Position numbers and translations under genes: made by a program. This document shows, piece by piece, positions 13,201 through 25,200 of a stretch of 64,000 nucleotides of DNA. Origin of the DNA: Limnephilus marmoratus (lineage: Eukaryota; Arthropoda; Insecta; Trichoptera; Limnephilidae); the NCBI GenBank assembly GCA_917880885.1, contig OU862918.1, forward strand, positions 27,799,988 through 27,863,987, read 5' to 3'. Under the pieces are notes generated by a model. The model saw only the letters and a program-made list of their open reading frames with translations. It searched no databases and was not told the origin of the DNA. How positions within the stretch are numbered: the stretch's first letter is position 1; every line of letters begins with the position of its first letter.

Positions 13201-16200
13201 TTCTATGCCAGATCTGTCCCACGTTGACCAACTGACTTTCATAGTTAGATACGTAAAAGACGGACAGCCTATTGAGAGATTTTTGCAATTTTTGCCCATG
13301 GATGAATATAATGGGCAATATATAGCAGATACCATTTTAAACTTTTTTGAAAGCCTTGATATTCCTATAAAAGATTGTCGCGGGCAGGGCTACGACAATG
13401 CATTAAATATGTCTGGAAAGTACTCTGGTGTTCAGTCAAGAATAAAAGAAGTTTGCGAATTTGCGATTTACGTTCCATGTGCGGCACATTCGCTAAATTT
13501 AGTGGGTGTTCAGGCTGTTGAGTGTGTTACTGAAGCAGTAACATTCTTTCAATTTGTACAAAAATTGTTCAATTTTTTCTCGGCTTCGACAAAACGATGG
13601 AAAATTTTGACAGAGCATTTAGGTGCAAATAGAGTCCTGAAATCTCTTTCGGAAACTAGATGGTCTTTCGCAGCTTAAGAGAATAAAAAAAATTAATTGC
13701 GAAGAACAATGTTACAAGAACGACTGAGTAATTTGTCAATTATGTGCATAGAAAGTGATATCCTTCAAAAAATTTACTTTAAGGATATAATAGAAGATTT
13801 TGCTCAACAGAAATCCCGAAAAAAAACCAGCAGCATTCTAATATCATTAATGACATATTATATCATACTGTATTTGATTACCTGTAATAAATGGTCATAC
13901 TTAGTAAAAAAAATGTTATTATAATTAGCTTTTTTTACTTTCCAAAAGGGCCCCAAATTCTTGTGTGCCCAAGGGCCCCAGCCTAGTTTAAGACGGCCCT
14001 GGGGGTGGGGAGGGTCTCATTCTAAAGAGGGGGTCCTGAAGTTTTGTTACACCACAAGCCAGTTGTCGTCATGCATTGGACAAAGGAACAGCTTACGTTT
14101 GCCGTCGAGGCCTACTTTTGGAACACTTCCACAAGTGCCTTATCTCCTTGAGGGGTGACGTACCGTGGCCGGCGCGCTCCCCCGATTTGGCACCCTGCGA
14201 TTTTTTTTTATGGGGATATCTCAAATCTATCGTTTATAACGACAAACCCCGGACCCTGCGACACCTGAAGGACAACATCCGCCAAGCCATCACCAACATT
14301 CCCGTCGATATGCTCGAAAGAGTGGAGCGAAACTTCAAATCTAGGGTAGATCAGTGTATCACTAATGAGGGCCGCCATTTGCCCGATGTCATTTTTAAAA
14401 CTACTTAAAACAAAAATTCAGAATGTGTACTATACGATACAAAAATAATTAAATCGATATATAAAGTACTTTTTCTTTGATTGACTTTTCAAATCAGCAA
14501 GTTTCCCTGCCGCACCCTGTAGTATCAAATAAAGCTAGGGACTCGCCTGCAGATTCACTCTTAGGTTAAAACCAGTTTTTTGTTTCGAATGATCTGCCAA
14601 AATTCCAGTTGGTAACTCATTTTGAAGAAAACTGTTTTGAGTGGAGTTAAAAAAAAATTCAAACAACATGCTGCCAAATTCGTAATCCGTAGGAAAACTA
14701 ATGCCTATTATGAGTGTAAAACTAATTTAAGCTGGGGACTCGCAAGCAGATTCACTCTCAATTTAAAACCAGTTTTGTGTTCAGAAAGTAACAATTAATT
14801 TCCAGTTGTGGATTCATTTGCTGACACATTTCGAAGGAAACCATTCTCTTATTCGAAGAGCAGTTATAAAATTCTAGTTGAAGACTGGGGCTGCCAGAAT
14901 CAAAGAAAAACGATTTTCGTGTTCTGAGTGTAGTTTTAATTCCCCACATGCAGATTTAATTTAAACCAATTTTGTGTTCAGAATATAACGAGAAATTGAC
15001 TATTCCATGTGTAACTAATATTTAACCTTGTGGACTCTTACACAGTTAAAACCTGCCATGTGTTCTAAATATAATGTAAAAATTCCAATGCGAAATCCTC
15101 CGTGGAAACAATTCAAGGGATATCATTCTCGATTTCTGAGAGCAGTTATAAATTTGTGGTAGAATTTGTGTACATTTTTTTTAGAGGAGGAATACTCATC
15201 ACATGTGATATATTAAAAAATCGGTTAAAAATAATATACCTAAGTCATAATAAAAAAAATGATTTCTACGCTCCCCGGCGCTTGAAAATCTTTGTGCGGC
15301 CTGTGGGTGATACTACAAACATCCAAATGGCCCCCCGATGCCAAAAAGGTTCCCCACCCTGCTTTACAATAACGCACGAAAGCTTTGTGTGATATCTGAA
15401 ATTCAAAATACAATAAAATAATATCGAAATACAATACAAAAAAATAGCTCGCAACCGCTAACGTTTGTTTGCCTGCATGGAATGCAGTTCTAGAGTATAT
15501 TAGAGATGCGAGATATCTCGTCTTAAACTATGAATCTACTAAGTTAACCTTGTAAATAACCAAGATCCCAACTTGCAAGAACTTTGGAAATATACCCATA
15601 GAATGTTTTAAAACAACTCTTCTATTTGGCCAAATTTTGACTCGCGGGTGTTTAAATTGGCCAAAATTTGGCCAAAAACGCTCCAGTGGATAAGCTTTTA
15701 ATTTTAACTTTGCATTTGACTGTCAAAAAACAAGACTTTTTCTTTTAGTCGAACCTATTCAAGGTTTAAGTAAATGGGTAAACAATTCTGATATGGAATA
15801 ATTTTTTTTTAGTTTGCAAATTCATTATTGAAGTTGGATTTCCAACTTGACTACAAGGTGTACCGCTGTGGAGGGGTTATCAACAATTTGGATGATCCTG
15901 ATATTTTCAATCTTCAAAAAAGTCTTCAAAACCACACGGGACCAGTCTACTGCTCTTGGGTATTAGTTGCCCCGGAAGGACAAACTATCCAGGTTAGTTT
16001 TGTAACTTGAAAAATATTTTTTTATTATTATTTAATGAGAAGGCAGCATTTTGTTGATGCGCTCCTATCTGATGTTGCAATAATTTTAACACTAATTGAG
16101 TTGTTTTAAATTTTAAAATAAGTTCTTATCTCTAAATAAGAATCCAGTTGAGCTTTAAACTGGTTTATATTAGCAGCAATGATGACATGCTGTGGAAGTT

Positions 16201-19200
16201 TGTTCCATGCCTCCACCACTCTATTTGTAAGGAAGTGTTTCCTAAGATTGGATGTAAAAGATGGTTTTTTTGTTTTTTGAGTATCCACAGAGATTTATAG
16301 TTTTTGTGATGGAGATTTTTATTTGTCTTCTTTCTTTTAATGTTGGTAATCTTAGTTCCTTAAGAGTATCTTCATAGTAGTTTGGTACGGACAACAGGAA
16401 AATCACGTTCAACGGGCAGGAGCTTCTTCAAGACCTTTATTCCTTAAAAGCGGAGTCACGCAAGGGGGAAATATGTCTCCAACTCTATTTAATGTGTACA
16501 TTAACAAGCTCTTACAAGAGTTGAACGATACACATATCTGTCATATCTGCGGACAAGGAAGTAACAACATTCATTACGCCGATGACATGGTGCTGCTTGC
16601 ACCTTCGATTAAAGCGATGAGAGGACTTGTGCAAATATGCAAAGAGTACGCAAACTCTCATAACTTCTCATTGTGACATCTTGTCGTACGGACGTATTAA
16701 CCAGTTCTCCACATTAACCATGGCAACAAGATCAACCCAAGCCTGGGAAACAGTGAGCCAAGCTGTCAATAATATGACCGATAAGGTGGAGTACCTAGCT
16801 GAAATTATTGTTTTTCTTCTTCTTTCGTATGGTGGGGGGTCAGAGGGGGACATCTAGGTCTGCGAGCCAGTCTAGGGCCTCAGGCGTTGCCCTGTGGACC
16901 TCATAAATCCCGCCGGGGAATGAATGGAGCGGGCATTCGTTGACCACATGTTCGGTGGTCTGCACCGCACCGCATTCACACGTCGCTGACTCTTTAAGGC
17001 CCCATCTATGCATCATGTGGGCACAACGGCTATGGGAGCACCTTATTCTATTGATGGCAGTCCAGAGTTTGCGAGGCAATGAGAACCCAGGCTGTCTCTC
17101 AGTGGGGTCTTGCACGAGATCGGCGTTTTTGACGTTAGCTGATTGCCACTCAAGCTTCCACCTATCTTCTGGGGTGAGAGGTGTTCGAAGGAGTCTTTCT
17201 CCTTCCGTCCAGAAGGGTTTTCGAGACTTTAAGCGGCATGCCGGGTGAGAAACGACATCATCGTGCAAGGGTATTTCGCTTTTTTGCAGCGCCTTCTTGT
17301 ATTCCCTATATTGTAAAACTACAGAATACAATCGGTGAGCAAAACGCATTTATTTCTAAGCAAGGCGGCACCATTATTAAATTGTGCGCCAAAATCGTCC
17401 AACTTGAAGCTATTACGCTTAGGTACGAAGCGGATAGACGGACCGAACCTAGCCAGGGATCAACAACCAGTGAACCGGGCCCCGCAAACACTGGCAGCTC
17501 TGCAAAGACAGGACCAAGTAAAGTGGCGGTGACCACAGGCAAATCAAAGATATCCGAAAAAACCTTGGTCAACAAGGAGTCCCACCCGTCTCCTTCTACT
17601 TTTTCTCCTAAAAGTGAAGACAATCCTTCCAAAGTCATTGACAGCACTGAGTGGCAGACAGTAAAACGTAAGCCACGTAAACGTCTGCCTATCGTTACAG
17701 GAACAAAAATAGACTCAACTTTACGAGCAGTTGCACGAAAGTTTTACATTCACGTGTGGAGATTTACCTCAGGAATGGAGGTACCAGCTATCGAGGACTA
17801 CCTCAAAACGATATGTCACATAAATAATTATGTGACTAATGCAGTTCTTGCTTAGGTGGTTATTTTGTCTATGGTGTTTTTTGGACACTGGTAATTTTTG
17901 GAAAAGAGAGAGCTTCCTTTTTGTTTATGGTCACTTCCTCCCGATCAACTTGGGCAGTTGGGTCGGAAATTGGTCACTCACCATCAAGGTGTTTAAAATT
18001 TTGTTTAATCTTCGGAATTGAAGTTGATTTAAAGCTTAAAAGACGCGGGGTTGTTTTTGCGTAACACGAGGGGTTCGTGTGCGTGTTATTTGTAGTGGAT
18101 GACGTGAAGGTCCCACTTTTTTCCGATGTGGTTGGTTGGCCATTTTGTGGCAGTATTTATGGAAAAGAAATCGTGAAGTGAATTGGTCCTGGTGTTGGCT
18201 ACTAGAATATGCCATCACGACCCCGCGTCGCGTAGTCACGGACTGCTGCCAGTACTACCGTAATACGCCAGACTTGGGGCCACGTGCCTTTTGATTGGAG
18301 TTCGTCGGGATGGCCCGAGGCTGAATGCGCTCCTTGGAGGTATAGCGGCCTCCTGCCCAATTAGAAGGACGACCTTGGTGCTCTGGATTCCGCGCCGTCC
18401 CCGGATGGGAAGGCTGGAGTTCCCGTCCCGTCTCGTGTTTTTTCTCTGCGAAGCAAGATCGCGTTCGTCTTCCGGGGTTATTTCAGTATAGTTAGTTTAT
18501 CGTGTCCATAAGGAGTCCATCTGGTATGTGTATTTTTCTATATTCCTTTTGTTACCCTGGTATGAAGTTTGTACACTTCCATGTTGCTTTTTGTTCAATA
18601 CATTTTTATAAAGTTCATCTTCTTTTATTTGTCTGAAAACCCTACCTACATGACAGATAACTACTTGGCCCACTATCCTGAGCCCTGGTCTCTGCTCTGC
18701 CGCAAGGTTACATTTTATACGAACATGATACGTTTCAGATAGTCTCTACAGAATTTGATATAGTGAAATTAAACGCTCGAGGAAATTACAGCTCGTTTAA
18801 GATAGGCGTCCCGGAAGAAAATAGAGAAACTTTTCTTAACCCATCAGTCTGGCCAACAGGTATTGCCGTAAGTAAATACAAATTTTTGCAAACGGCTAAT
18901 AAGGAACATACGAGTATCTGATGGCAAGCTTGGAAATAATTTACCAAAATGTTTGTGGTCTAAATACCAAGACGGAAGAATTTTCGAGAAATTTACTACT
19001 ACAAAACTTCGAAATTATCTGCTTGACCGAAACATGGTTGAGCTCCAATGTCTTCGATTCGGAATTGTTCGACAGGCGCTATAGTGTTTACAGACGGGAC
19101 AGAGATAATGATGCACGCGGTGGCGGTGTGTGCATTGCGGTTAAGAATACACTTATGTCCCAGAGAATGCAAATACTCGAAACGGAAGGCGAACACATAT

Positions 19201-22200
19201 GGGTGAAGGTAACAAAAAATAAATTTACCGCCTATATTTGTGTTGTATACTTTTATTGCACCAATGACTCAGAGAATCGCACAACTTTCTACGATTATAT
19301 TGATCAGGAATGTCAATCAAGAATTTTAAAAGACAGAAACATACTTATAATTGGTGATTTCAATTTAAATAACAAACCCTAAGAGGTTATGTTGAGCACT
19401 TATATTTCTTGAATTCCAATAACCTCAAACAAGAAAATGAAATTAAAAATCATTTTGACAATATACTTGATCTAGTACTAAGTAACATGACTAGTTGCGA
19501 CGTAAGTCGATGTGATGAACCCTTGATCAACGAAGATAAATTTCATCCGACCTTAGCTATTCATACTAAATTAGCCAGGACAACATGTAACCGGCGTCAG
19601 CTGCGGAACAGCGCTACTCGCCCGGCACTAGTACCTACCTCCAACCATCAGTTCCAGTTCAAGCGAGCAGATATGCAGTTAATACGCGACATACTCTCAG
19701 AATTTGATTGGAACTACCTACATACTATATCGGAAGCAAATGACGCAGTTGTGTACTTAAACAATGTATTATTCAGTATTTTTGAAAAATGTGTCCCCAT
19801 TAGAAAAAAAATTATGTACAAATGTAAATTATCCGGCGTGGTTCTCTAAAAAAATTATAGATAAATTAAAAAGCAAAGAATCGCATCGCAGAAGATACAA
19901 ACTGCACAAGAATCAATCGGATTACTTGTTATTCTCTGCGATGCGATCCGAGCTTAAAAAAGATATAAGTAGCAATTGCAAAGCGTCAGTATTTAGAAAA
20001 AGTTCAGTATGGGATCAAAGATGATGTCAAATGTTTTTGGGATTTTATTAAATCGATTTTAATAAATAGTAAGCCAAAAATTTGCCGATTATTTCAAATC
20101 AGTGTACAGCCAGATCGCTCCTCAACTAAATCTAGACTTTACTCGAACCGAAAGACCCTGGAATATTGGCAAAATCGGTCTTGAGCTAACCTGTCCAGAG
20201 GAAGTAGACGCATGTACCTAATCGAACAGCTCGACAAGGCTGCAGGCCCAGACGGAATACCCCCTAATTTAATCGCTTATATGTCAAAAACCATTTGTCA
20301 ACCGCTGAGCTATATATTTAATCTTAGCATATCGACTGGTTGTTTCCCTCATTCTTGGAAACTCACGCGTGTAAGCCCAATTTTCAAAGCTGGAGACAAG
20401 TCTGATATAAAGAATTACAGACCTGTAGCTATACTATCAACTATACCAAAAATATTTGAAACGATTATTTATAAGAAATTACATCACCAAATTATGCCAT
20501 TTCTAGGAGAAAACCAACACGGTTTCATGCCAAGAAAATCCACGGTTTCAAATTTGTTAACATTTTCGCGATTGGTGGCCGTCGGACTGGACTCGAGACA
20601 CCAAACAGATGTAGTGTATACGGATTTTGCCAAGGCTTTTGATAGAGTTGATTATGATATTTTACTACTTAAAATGTACAAACTTGGTTTCGATCAACAA
20701 ACACTTATATTCTTTGCGTCCTATTTAAAATCCAGAAGTCAATATGTAATAATAAATGGACATGAATCTAAACTATTCCCGGCGTTATCAGGTATTCCCC
20801 AAGGTTCAAACCTTGGTCCTTTGCTGTTCCTTATACTTATGACATCCAGGTTTGTGTAAAATATTGCAAATGTCTTCTATTTGCAGATGACCTCATACTT
20901 TTGATGGAAATAATCTGTTACCATGACTGCTTAAAAATGCAATCTGACCTTGATGCTATTGCAGAATGGTCAGTAAAAAACAAATTAGAATTCAATATAA
21001 AAAAAATGTGTAACTATGACATATACCCGCTCCCAGAAGCCCATAGTTTTTTAATACAACATCAAAAGGGAAAACATTATGCCGAGTCAATAGCTTTAAA
21101 GATCTCGGTATCGTCTTTGATCCCAAACTGACATTCTCGGATCATATATCACGGCTCACTCCAGCATGCTACAAACTCCTGGGTTTCATCATCAGAATAC
21201 GAGGGCTATTCAGAAACTAGGGAACGTTATGTAATAAAACAAAAACTAGGTACAGGAAAAATATTTCATTATATACATCTGAAAGAGTGACTAAAATGCT
21301 ACTTTTCTACATAGTTACCAAACAAATTAAGGCACTTATCGTAGCGGTGGACAAGCTTCGAAATTCCTTCGTCACAGAAATCCGCCGCCTGCTATCTCAG
21401 CCACTCAGTGACGCACGCCCAGAGCTCGTCGTCGTCATCAAAACGCTGTGTCCAAAAAACCAAAAAAAAAATTTTTGGTTTTTTGGAAGAACTTGTGTGC
21501 CCCCACTCCATGGACTGCAATTTTGTCTCGCAATTGACGTGCGTCACCCGTTACGATTCGATCCAGTAAAGAATCACCATGTGTGTGGTAGGCGTCAAGA
21601 AATGTTAAGGCTGCTCCCATTCGCTGACCTTTATGGAGGTCTGTAAGCATTTTTGGCACCCATCTTGCACAAAATTTATGGTAGCCAAGCTTGTGAGTCA
21701 CAATTTCAAACAACAAAGTGAAACTTGTGGGAAGCAAAGCGAAAGCTCCGTTATTGTGAAGCGACGGTTTTCACGAATCTTCTCATCAACTTTGGCGAGA
21801 AGATCGTCTCTCACAATGCTTGGGCGTCCACTCCTCTCCGGATACACCATTTTCGCACTGAACTTTCATTGATTACGTCGTTGCCATACACTTCGCACAG
21901 TTGCCGATGAATTTCTATCGGTTTTTCGTTTTTTGCTAACAAAAACCGTATTACGGACCGCACTTCACAACTGGCGGGATTTGAAATTGCAGCGCACATT
22001 TTAAATTGGAATATTGGGAAAATGGGCAGCGCGGAGACGTTCTCGTTCTGACGGCTGGATGCCGACTGAAGCTACGAGCATGCGCACACCAAAACATACG
22101 TGATCGCCGCGCGCCTAGCGGCGTCAGACGGAAACGTTCCCTAGTTTCTGAATAGCCCTCGTATGTAAGCAATTTGATGACCCAGATGCAGTGGCGTAGC

Positions 22201-25200
22201 TAGGTAACCAAATGCCCTGGGGCAAATTAAAAAATGGGGCCCCACTGCTATGTAAACTGATTAGGTTTTATCAAATAAAAATATGAAATATACAAATACT
22301 TTAAAAATGCTAAGCTACTTAAGCTCTTTTTTGTGCACTGCAGGGCAGGTCATAAAAATATTAAACAGTAACAACATAAATTACAATTAATACTTGGTGT
22401 AGGTTTGGCTAATAAAACGAAATAGAGAAGATTCAAGGGTTTATTATATAAAGGTCGGGCCTACCTCGTTTAAATCCAGGCTTGATGCGGTTTTGTTTTC
22501 AATTGCTATTAGCGATAAATGTCGGAGTCGAGTTTGGCCCGTCTTATTTCTTAAATATTTTTTTATTATTTTTAATTTGCTAAATGAACTTTCAGCTGCT
22601 GCAGAAGTGACAGGAATTGTAAAGAATAATAACATTGCTGTAAATACTTCCGTTAGGTCGCATTCTAGCACTCCATATTTGCTCATTATTTCCTTACATA
22701 ATTGGTGAACAGTTCATGCTTGAGTTAGTTGAGGTAAAACTAGATGGTAAATATTAATACATTGAAGTGAAAAACTAGAGCCTATTATATCTGAATATTT
22801 TCTTTGGAATTCGTCACACTTTTGTAACAAAGTTGCTTCATCAACATGTAATAAAAATGTTGGTGTTAGAAAATCGAATATATGACAGACTGCACTCATA
22901 CCAATAAAACGTGTATCTAATTGAGATATTACTGTGTCTAGTACATTATTGAAAATCTCAATTTTAAATATTTTTTCTCGGTTTGGAAATCGGTGATCAG
23001 CAGCTAATTCATTAAAATGTTTTTTTAACTTTTCTTTGCCTTTTTTCTTGGAAATGGGTATCAATACCATATTTTCTTCAGTTTTTGCACTTGAATAATT
23101 CGAAATCATTTCTATAAATTTATTTTTAAAAGTAAAATAAAAGGAAAGAGAAACAAACTGATACGCTACAAGTGTCGTTGGGGAATGACGCACATATCAC
23201 TATCCGTCAAATTGACAACACTGCCAACCCGCAGAAAGAATTTAGGGGAATTCCCTAGGCATAACTTTTGAATTTCTCTCAACTGAGTTGTCATGATTAA
23301 AGTGGGGTTGCAACCTGTCATATTTATTTTGAAAATGGGAGAAATTTCCAAAAGTTCAGTTCGATCGAGATTTCTGGTAAGGATTCGAGCGCCCCCTGAG
23401 CTTGAGGGCCCCGGGGCACTGCCCCGCGTAGCCCCTAGGTAGCTACGCGCCTGTCCAGATGCAATGATAGCCATGTTCGATGGAGTCATAAGAAGTAAGC
23501 TGGAGTATGCTAGTGGTGTGTGGACTCCGCACCAAGCTAAATATATTAATATGCTAGAACAAATTCAGAAAAAGTTCCTTAGGTATGTCTATATGCGGAT
23601 GAATGGAACGTACCGGAGAGTCATGCACCGTATGGAATTACTTGAGGCAACAAATAGATTTAGCTTGGAAACTAGACGTTATGCAAATCTTGCAATTCTT
23701 AGTTTTAAGATAATCCATAGCTGTATTTACAGCCCATTCCTCTTGGAATGTTATGGCTTATACGTGCCTGAAAGTCGTAGTCGTCGACACGACTTGTTCA
23801 AAATACCATACGGCAGAACAGATGTTCTAGCACAGCATAGCATGACAAGAGGAATGGTGCTGTTGAACGAAATATCGGAAACACTAGATATATATAACTC
23901 TTCTTTAGATAACCTTAAGATTTTTTTGTATAATAATCATCTTCCTAGGTGTTAAGACTGTCAAAATGAGAAAATTGTACAGTAATTGGATAATAATCTG
24001 TTGTACAATTTAAAAAAAAAAAAAAAAAACTTGTACAATTCTAAAAAGTCAGTCATCATCTCTTTCAAACACAATAAGGAGCCATCAAATATTCCTCCAA
24101 TATATCTAGAAGGAAATGAACTGCTTGTGGCCTCACAGGTTAAGTATCTGGGACATATTCTAACCGAAGACATGAAGAATATAGAAGATATGGAACGACA
24201 AAGAAGAGCAATTAACATAAGGGCCGGAATGCTCTCAAGGAGGTTCTACCACTGTAGCGATGATGTCAGAAAATTACTCTTCAAGACATACTGCACTGCC
24301 CTGTATACATCTGAACTGTGGACACAATACCCAGCAGCGCAATGGGACAAACTGAGGGTGTGCTACAACAATGCATACAGGCAACTTACGCAACTACCGA
24401 GGTTCTGCAGTGCCTCCACGATGTTCACCGAGGGGAGGGTGCACTCATTCCCAGCCTTACTTCGCCACCGACTAGCCAGCTTCTGGAGCAGGACACTGAC
24501 TTCAACCAATATCATTGTCGTGGCTGCATGCCGTGTGGCTCAGTTCCCCAATAAATGAGCGATGGATGCAGATGATGAGGCGACCACCCTGATGGACAAT
24601 CCTAAAATATCTTTTTTTTTTTAATTCTGTTTAATTATTATTTATTTTAATTTTATGCTTATTTTTTGTTATTTGTGTGATGAATTTTGTTTTAATTAGG
24701 TACCTACCGAATATGTAAACATTTTTTTTTCTTTCTTTTACCCTCTCAGTCCTGCTGGAATAAAAACTTAAATAAAATAGTACTGTTCTTTCAAAGCTCT
24801 TGGTATTTTTGTAAATTGTCTCTGCACCCTCTCTACTAAATCTATTATATCAATCGCAAATTATGGAAAGCATATTCAAGGAAAAGTCGCACATCTGTTT
24901 TGTATATTTTTAATATCATGTGCGGTGTTAGGTCAAGGAAGGCTTTCATTGCAATATATTAGTTTTACTAGTCTATACAAAGAAAGAAAGCGCAACACAA
25001 CTTACCATATTCCTCCAAATTCGAATTTTTATTTTTATTGATTATTTTTAGAAGATTGTTTTACCTTATTCCCTTGACACCAGTCCAGTTGCTTTCATAA
25101 AGTTCAATAGGATTGTCATCGGATTTTCAGTCTCCTGGTTGGGGAGGTTGAATTTGAGTTTTATCATCTTCACATTTCCTACAGTTTTCATTTAATGTAA

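Larger units (their letters stand above)
9331..13680 (+). pseudogene. hAT transposase, split by the long-TIR element
   Basis: The segments are about 9331-9680, 9840-10358 and 13187-13675. Recognisable pieces include ENSLQHREFMMNYVARMK, FLARRGLAFRGDNE and, after the insertion, SISVDSMPDLSHVDQLTF and VPCAAHSLNL. These are typical of the hAT subgroup related to ZMYM1 / 52 kDa repressor-type proteins. Codon TAC at 10356-10358 joins TCT at 13187 in frame once the nested element and one TAC copy are removed, so the frame was open when the insertion occurred. Upstream frameshifts and the missing C-terminal dimerisation region make it a pseudogene. Confidence 0.82.
8575..14001 (+). mobile_element. 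Second hAT element, nested in the mariner-like element
   Basis: It has a perfect 8-bp target duplication GGGGTGGG (8567-8574 and 14002-14009). Its ends share the inverted motif CCGTCTT near each terminus and GGGGCCC tracts just inside. Without the nested 2.8 kb element it is 2.6 kb. It encodes a degenerate hAT transposase on the + strand. A short tandem run of CATAATTAAGTCCTGG lies at about 9796-9838. Confidence 0.85.
8503..14519 (+). mobile_element. Mariner-like (IS630/Tc1) element, internally deleted, with a hAT inside
   Basis: Terminal inverted repeats of about 30 bp begin CAGGGTGYGGCAGGGAAACT. The element is flanked by TA on both sides (8501-8502 and 14520-14521), the standard mariner target. 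Outside the nested hAT only 72 bp of the left end and 510 bp of the right end remain, so most of the 5' half is deleted. Confidence 0.85.
7929..15361. mobile_element. Outer hAT element (ZNF-bearing) with nested insertions
   Basis: The ends are CAAGGGTTGGGAACC at 7929 and, inverted, CAGGGTGGGGAACC at 15361. They are flanked by a perfect 8-bp target duplication CTTTACAA (7921-7928 and 15362-15369), as expected for hAT elements. Removing later insertions leaves about 1.4 kb. The interior (about 8280-8502 and 14522-15230) has no transposase. It has decayed C2H2 zinc-finger units such as PFTCSKC and KRFSCSECS. A related copy lies at 56876-57810. It is non-autonomous as it stands. Confidence 0.82.
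16720..18921 (+). pseudogene. LINE A ORF1 (RNA-binding gag-like protein), interrupted
   Basis: The pieces are 16720-16811, 17315-about 17846 and about 18706-18921. The first reads VSQAVNNMTDKVEYLAEIIV and joins KLQNTIGEQNAFISKQ in frame across the antisense insert, giving a coiled-coil-like heptad pattern. The last piece, FKIGVPEENRETFLNPSVWP, is the conserved C-terminal block of CR1/jockey-type ORF1 proteins. The stop TGA (18919-18921) overlaps the ORF2 ATG as TGATG. Confidence 0.75.
16676..24029 (+). mobile_element. LINE A (CR1/jockey-like), nearly full length, with four inserts
   Basis: It has a short 5' leader, ORF1 from ATG 16720, ORF2 from ATG 18921, and a poly(A) run at 24011-24029. 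It lies inside LINE B with a TTGT duplication. Later inserts are an antisense LINE fragment (16812-17308), an unresolved segment (about 17847-18705), a mariner (21200-22161) and a hAT (22189-23453). Several frameshifts show it is inactive. Confidence 0.82.
16391..24785 (+). mobile_element. LINE B, 5'-truncated and split by LINE A
   Basis: The left half (16391-16675) codes SGVTQGGNMSPTLFNVYIN and HYADDMVLLAP, then EYANSHNFSL. The right half (24030-24785) resumes with LYNSKKSVIISF, VKYLGHILTEDMKN and MFTEGRVHSFPALL. TTGT at the end of the left half repeats at the start of the right half, and joining them restores the frame. A homologous antisense copy occurs at 38839-40430. The clade is uncertain. 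The AT-rich 24600-24785 is taken as its 3' UTR. Confidence 0.8.
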
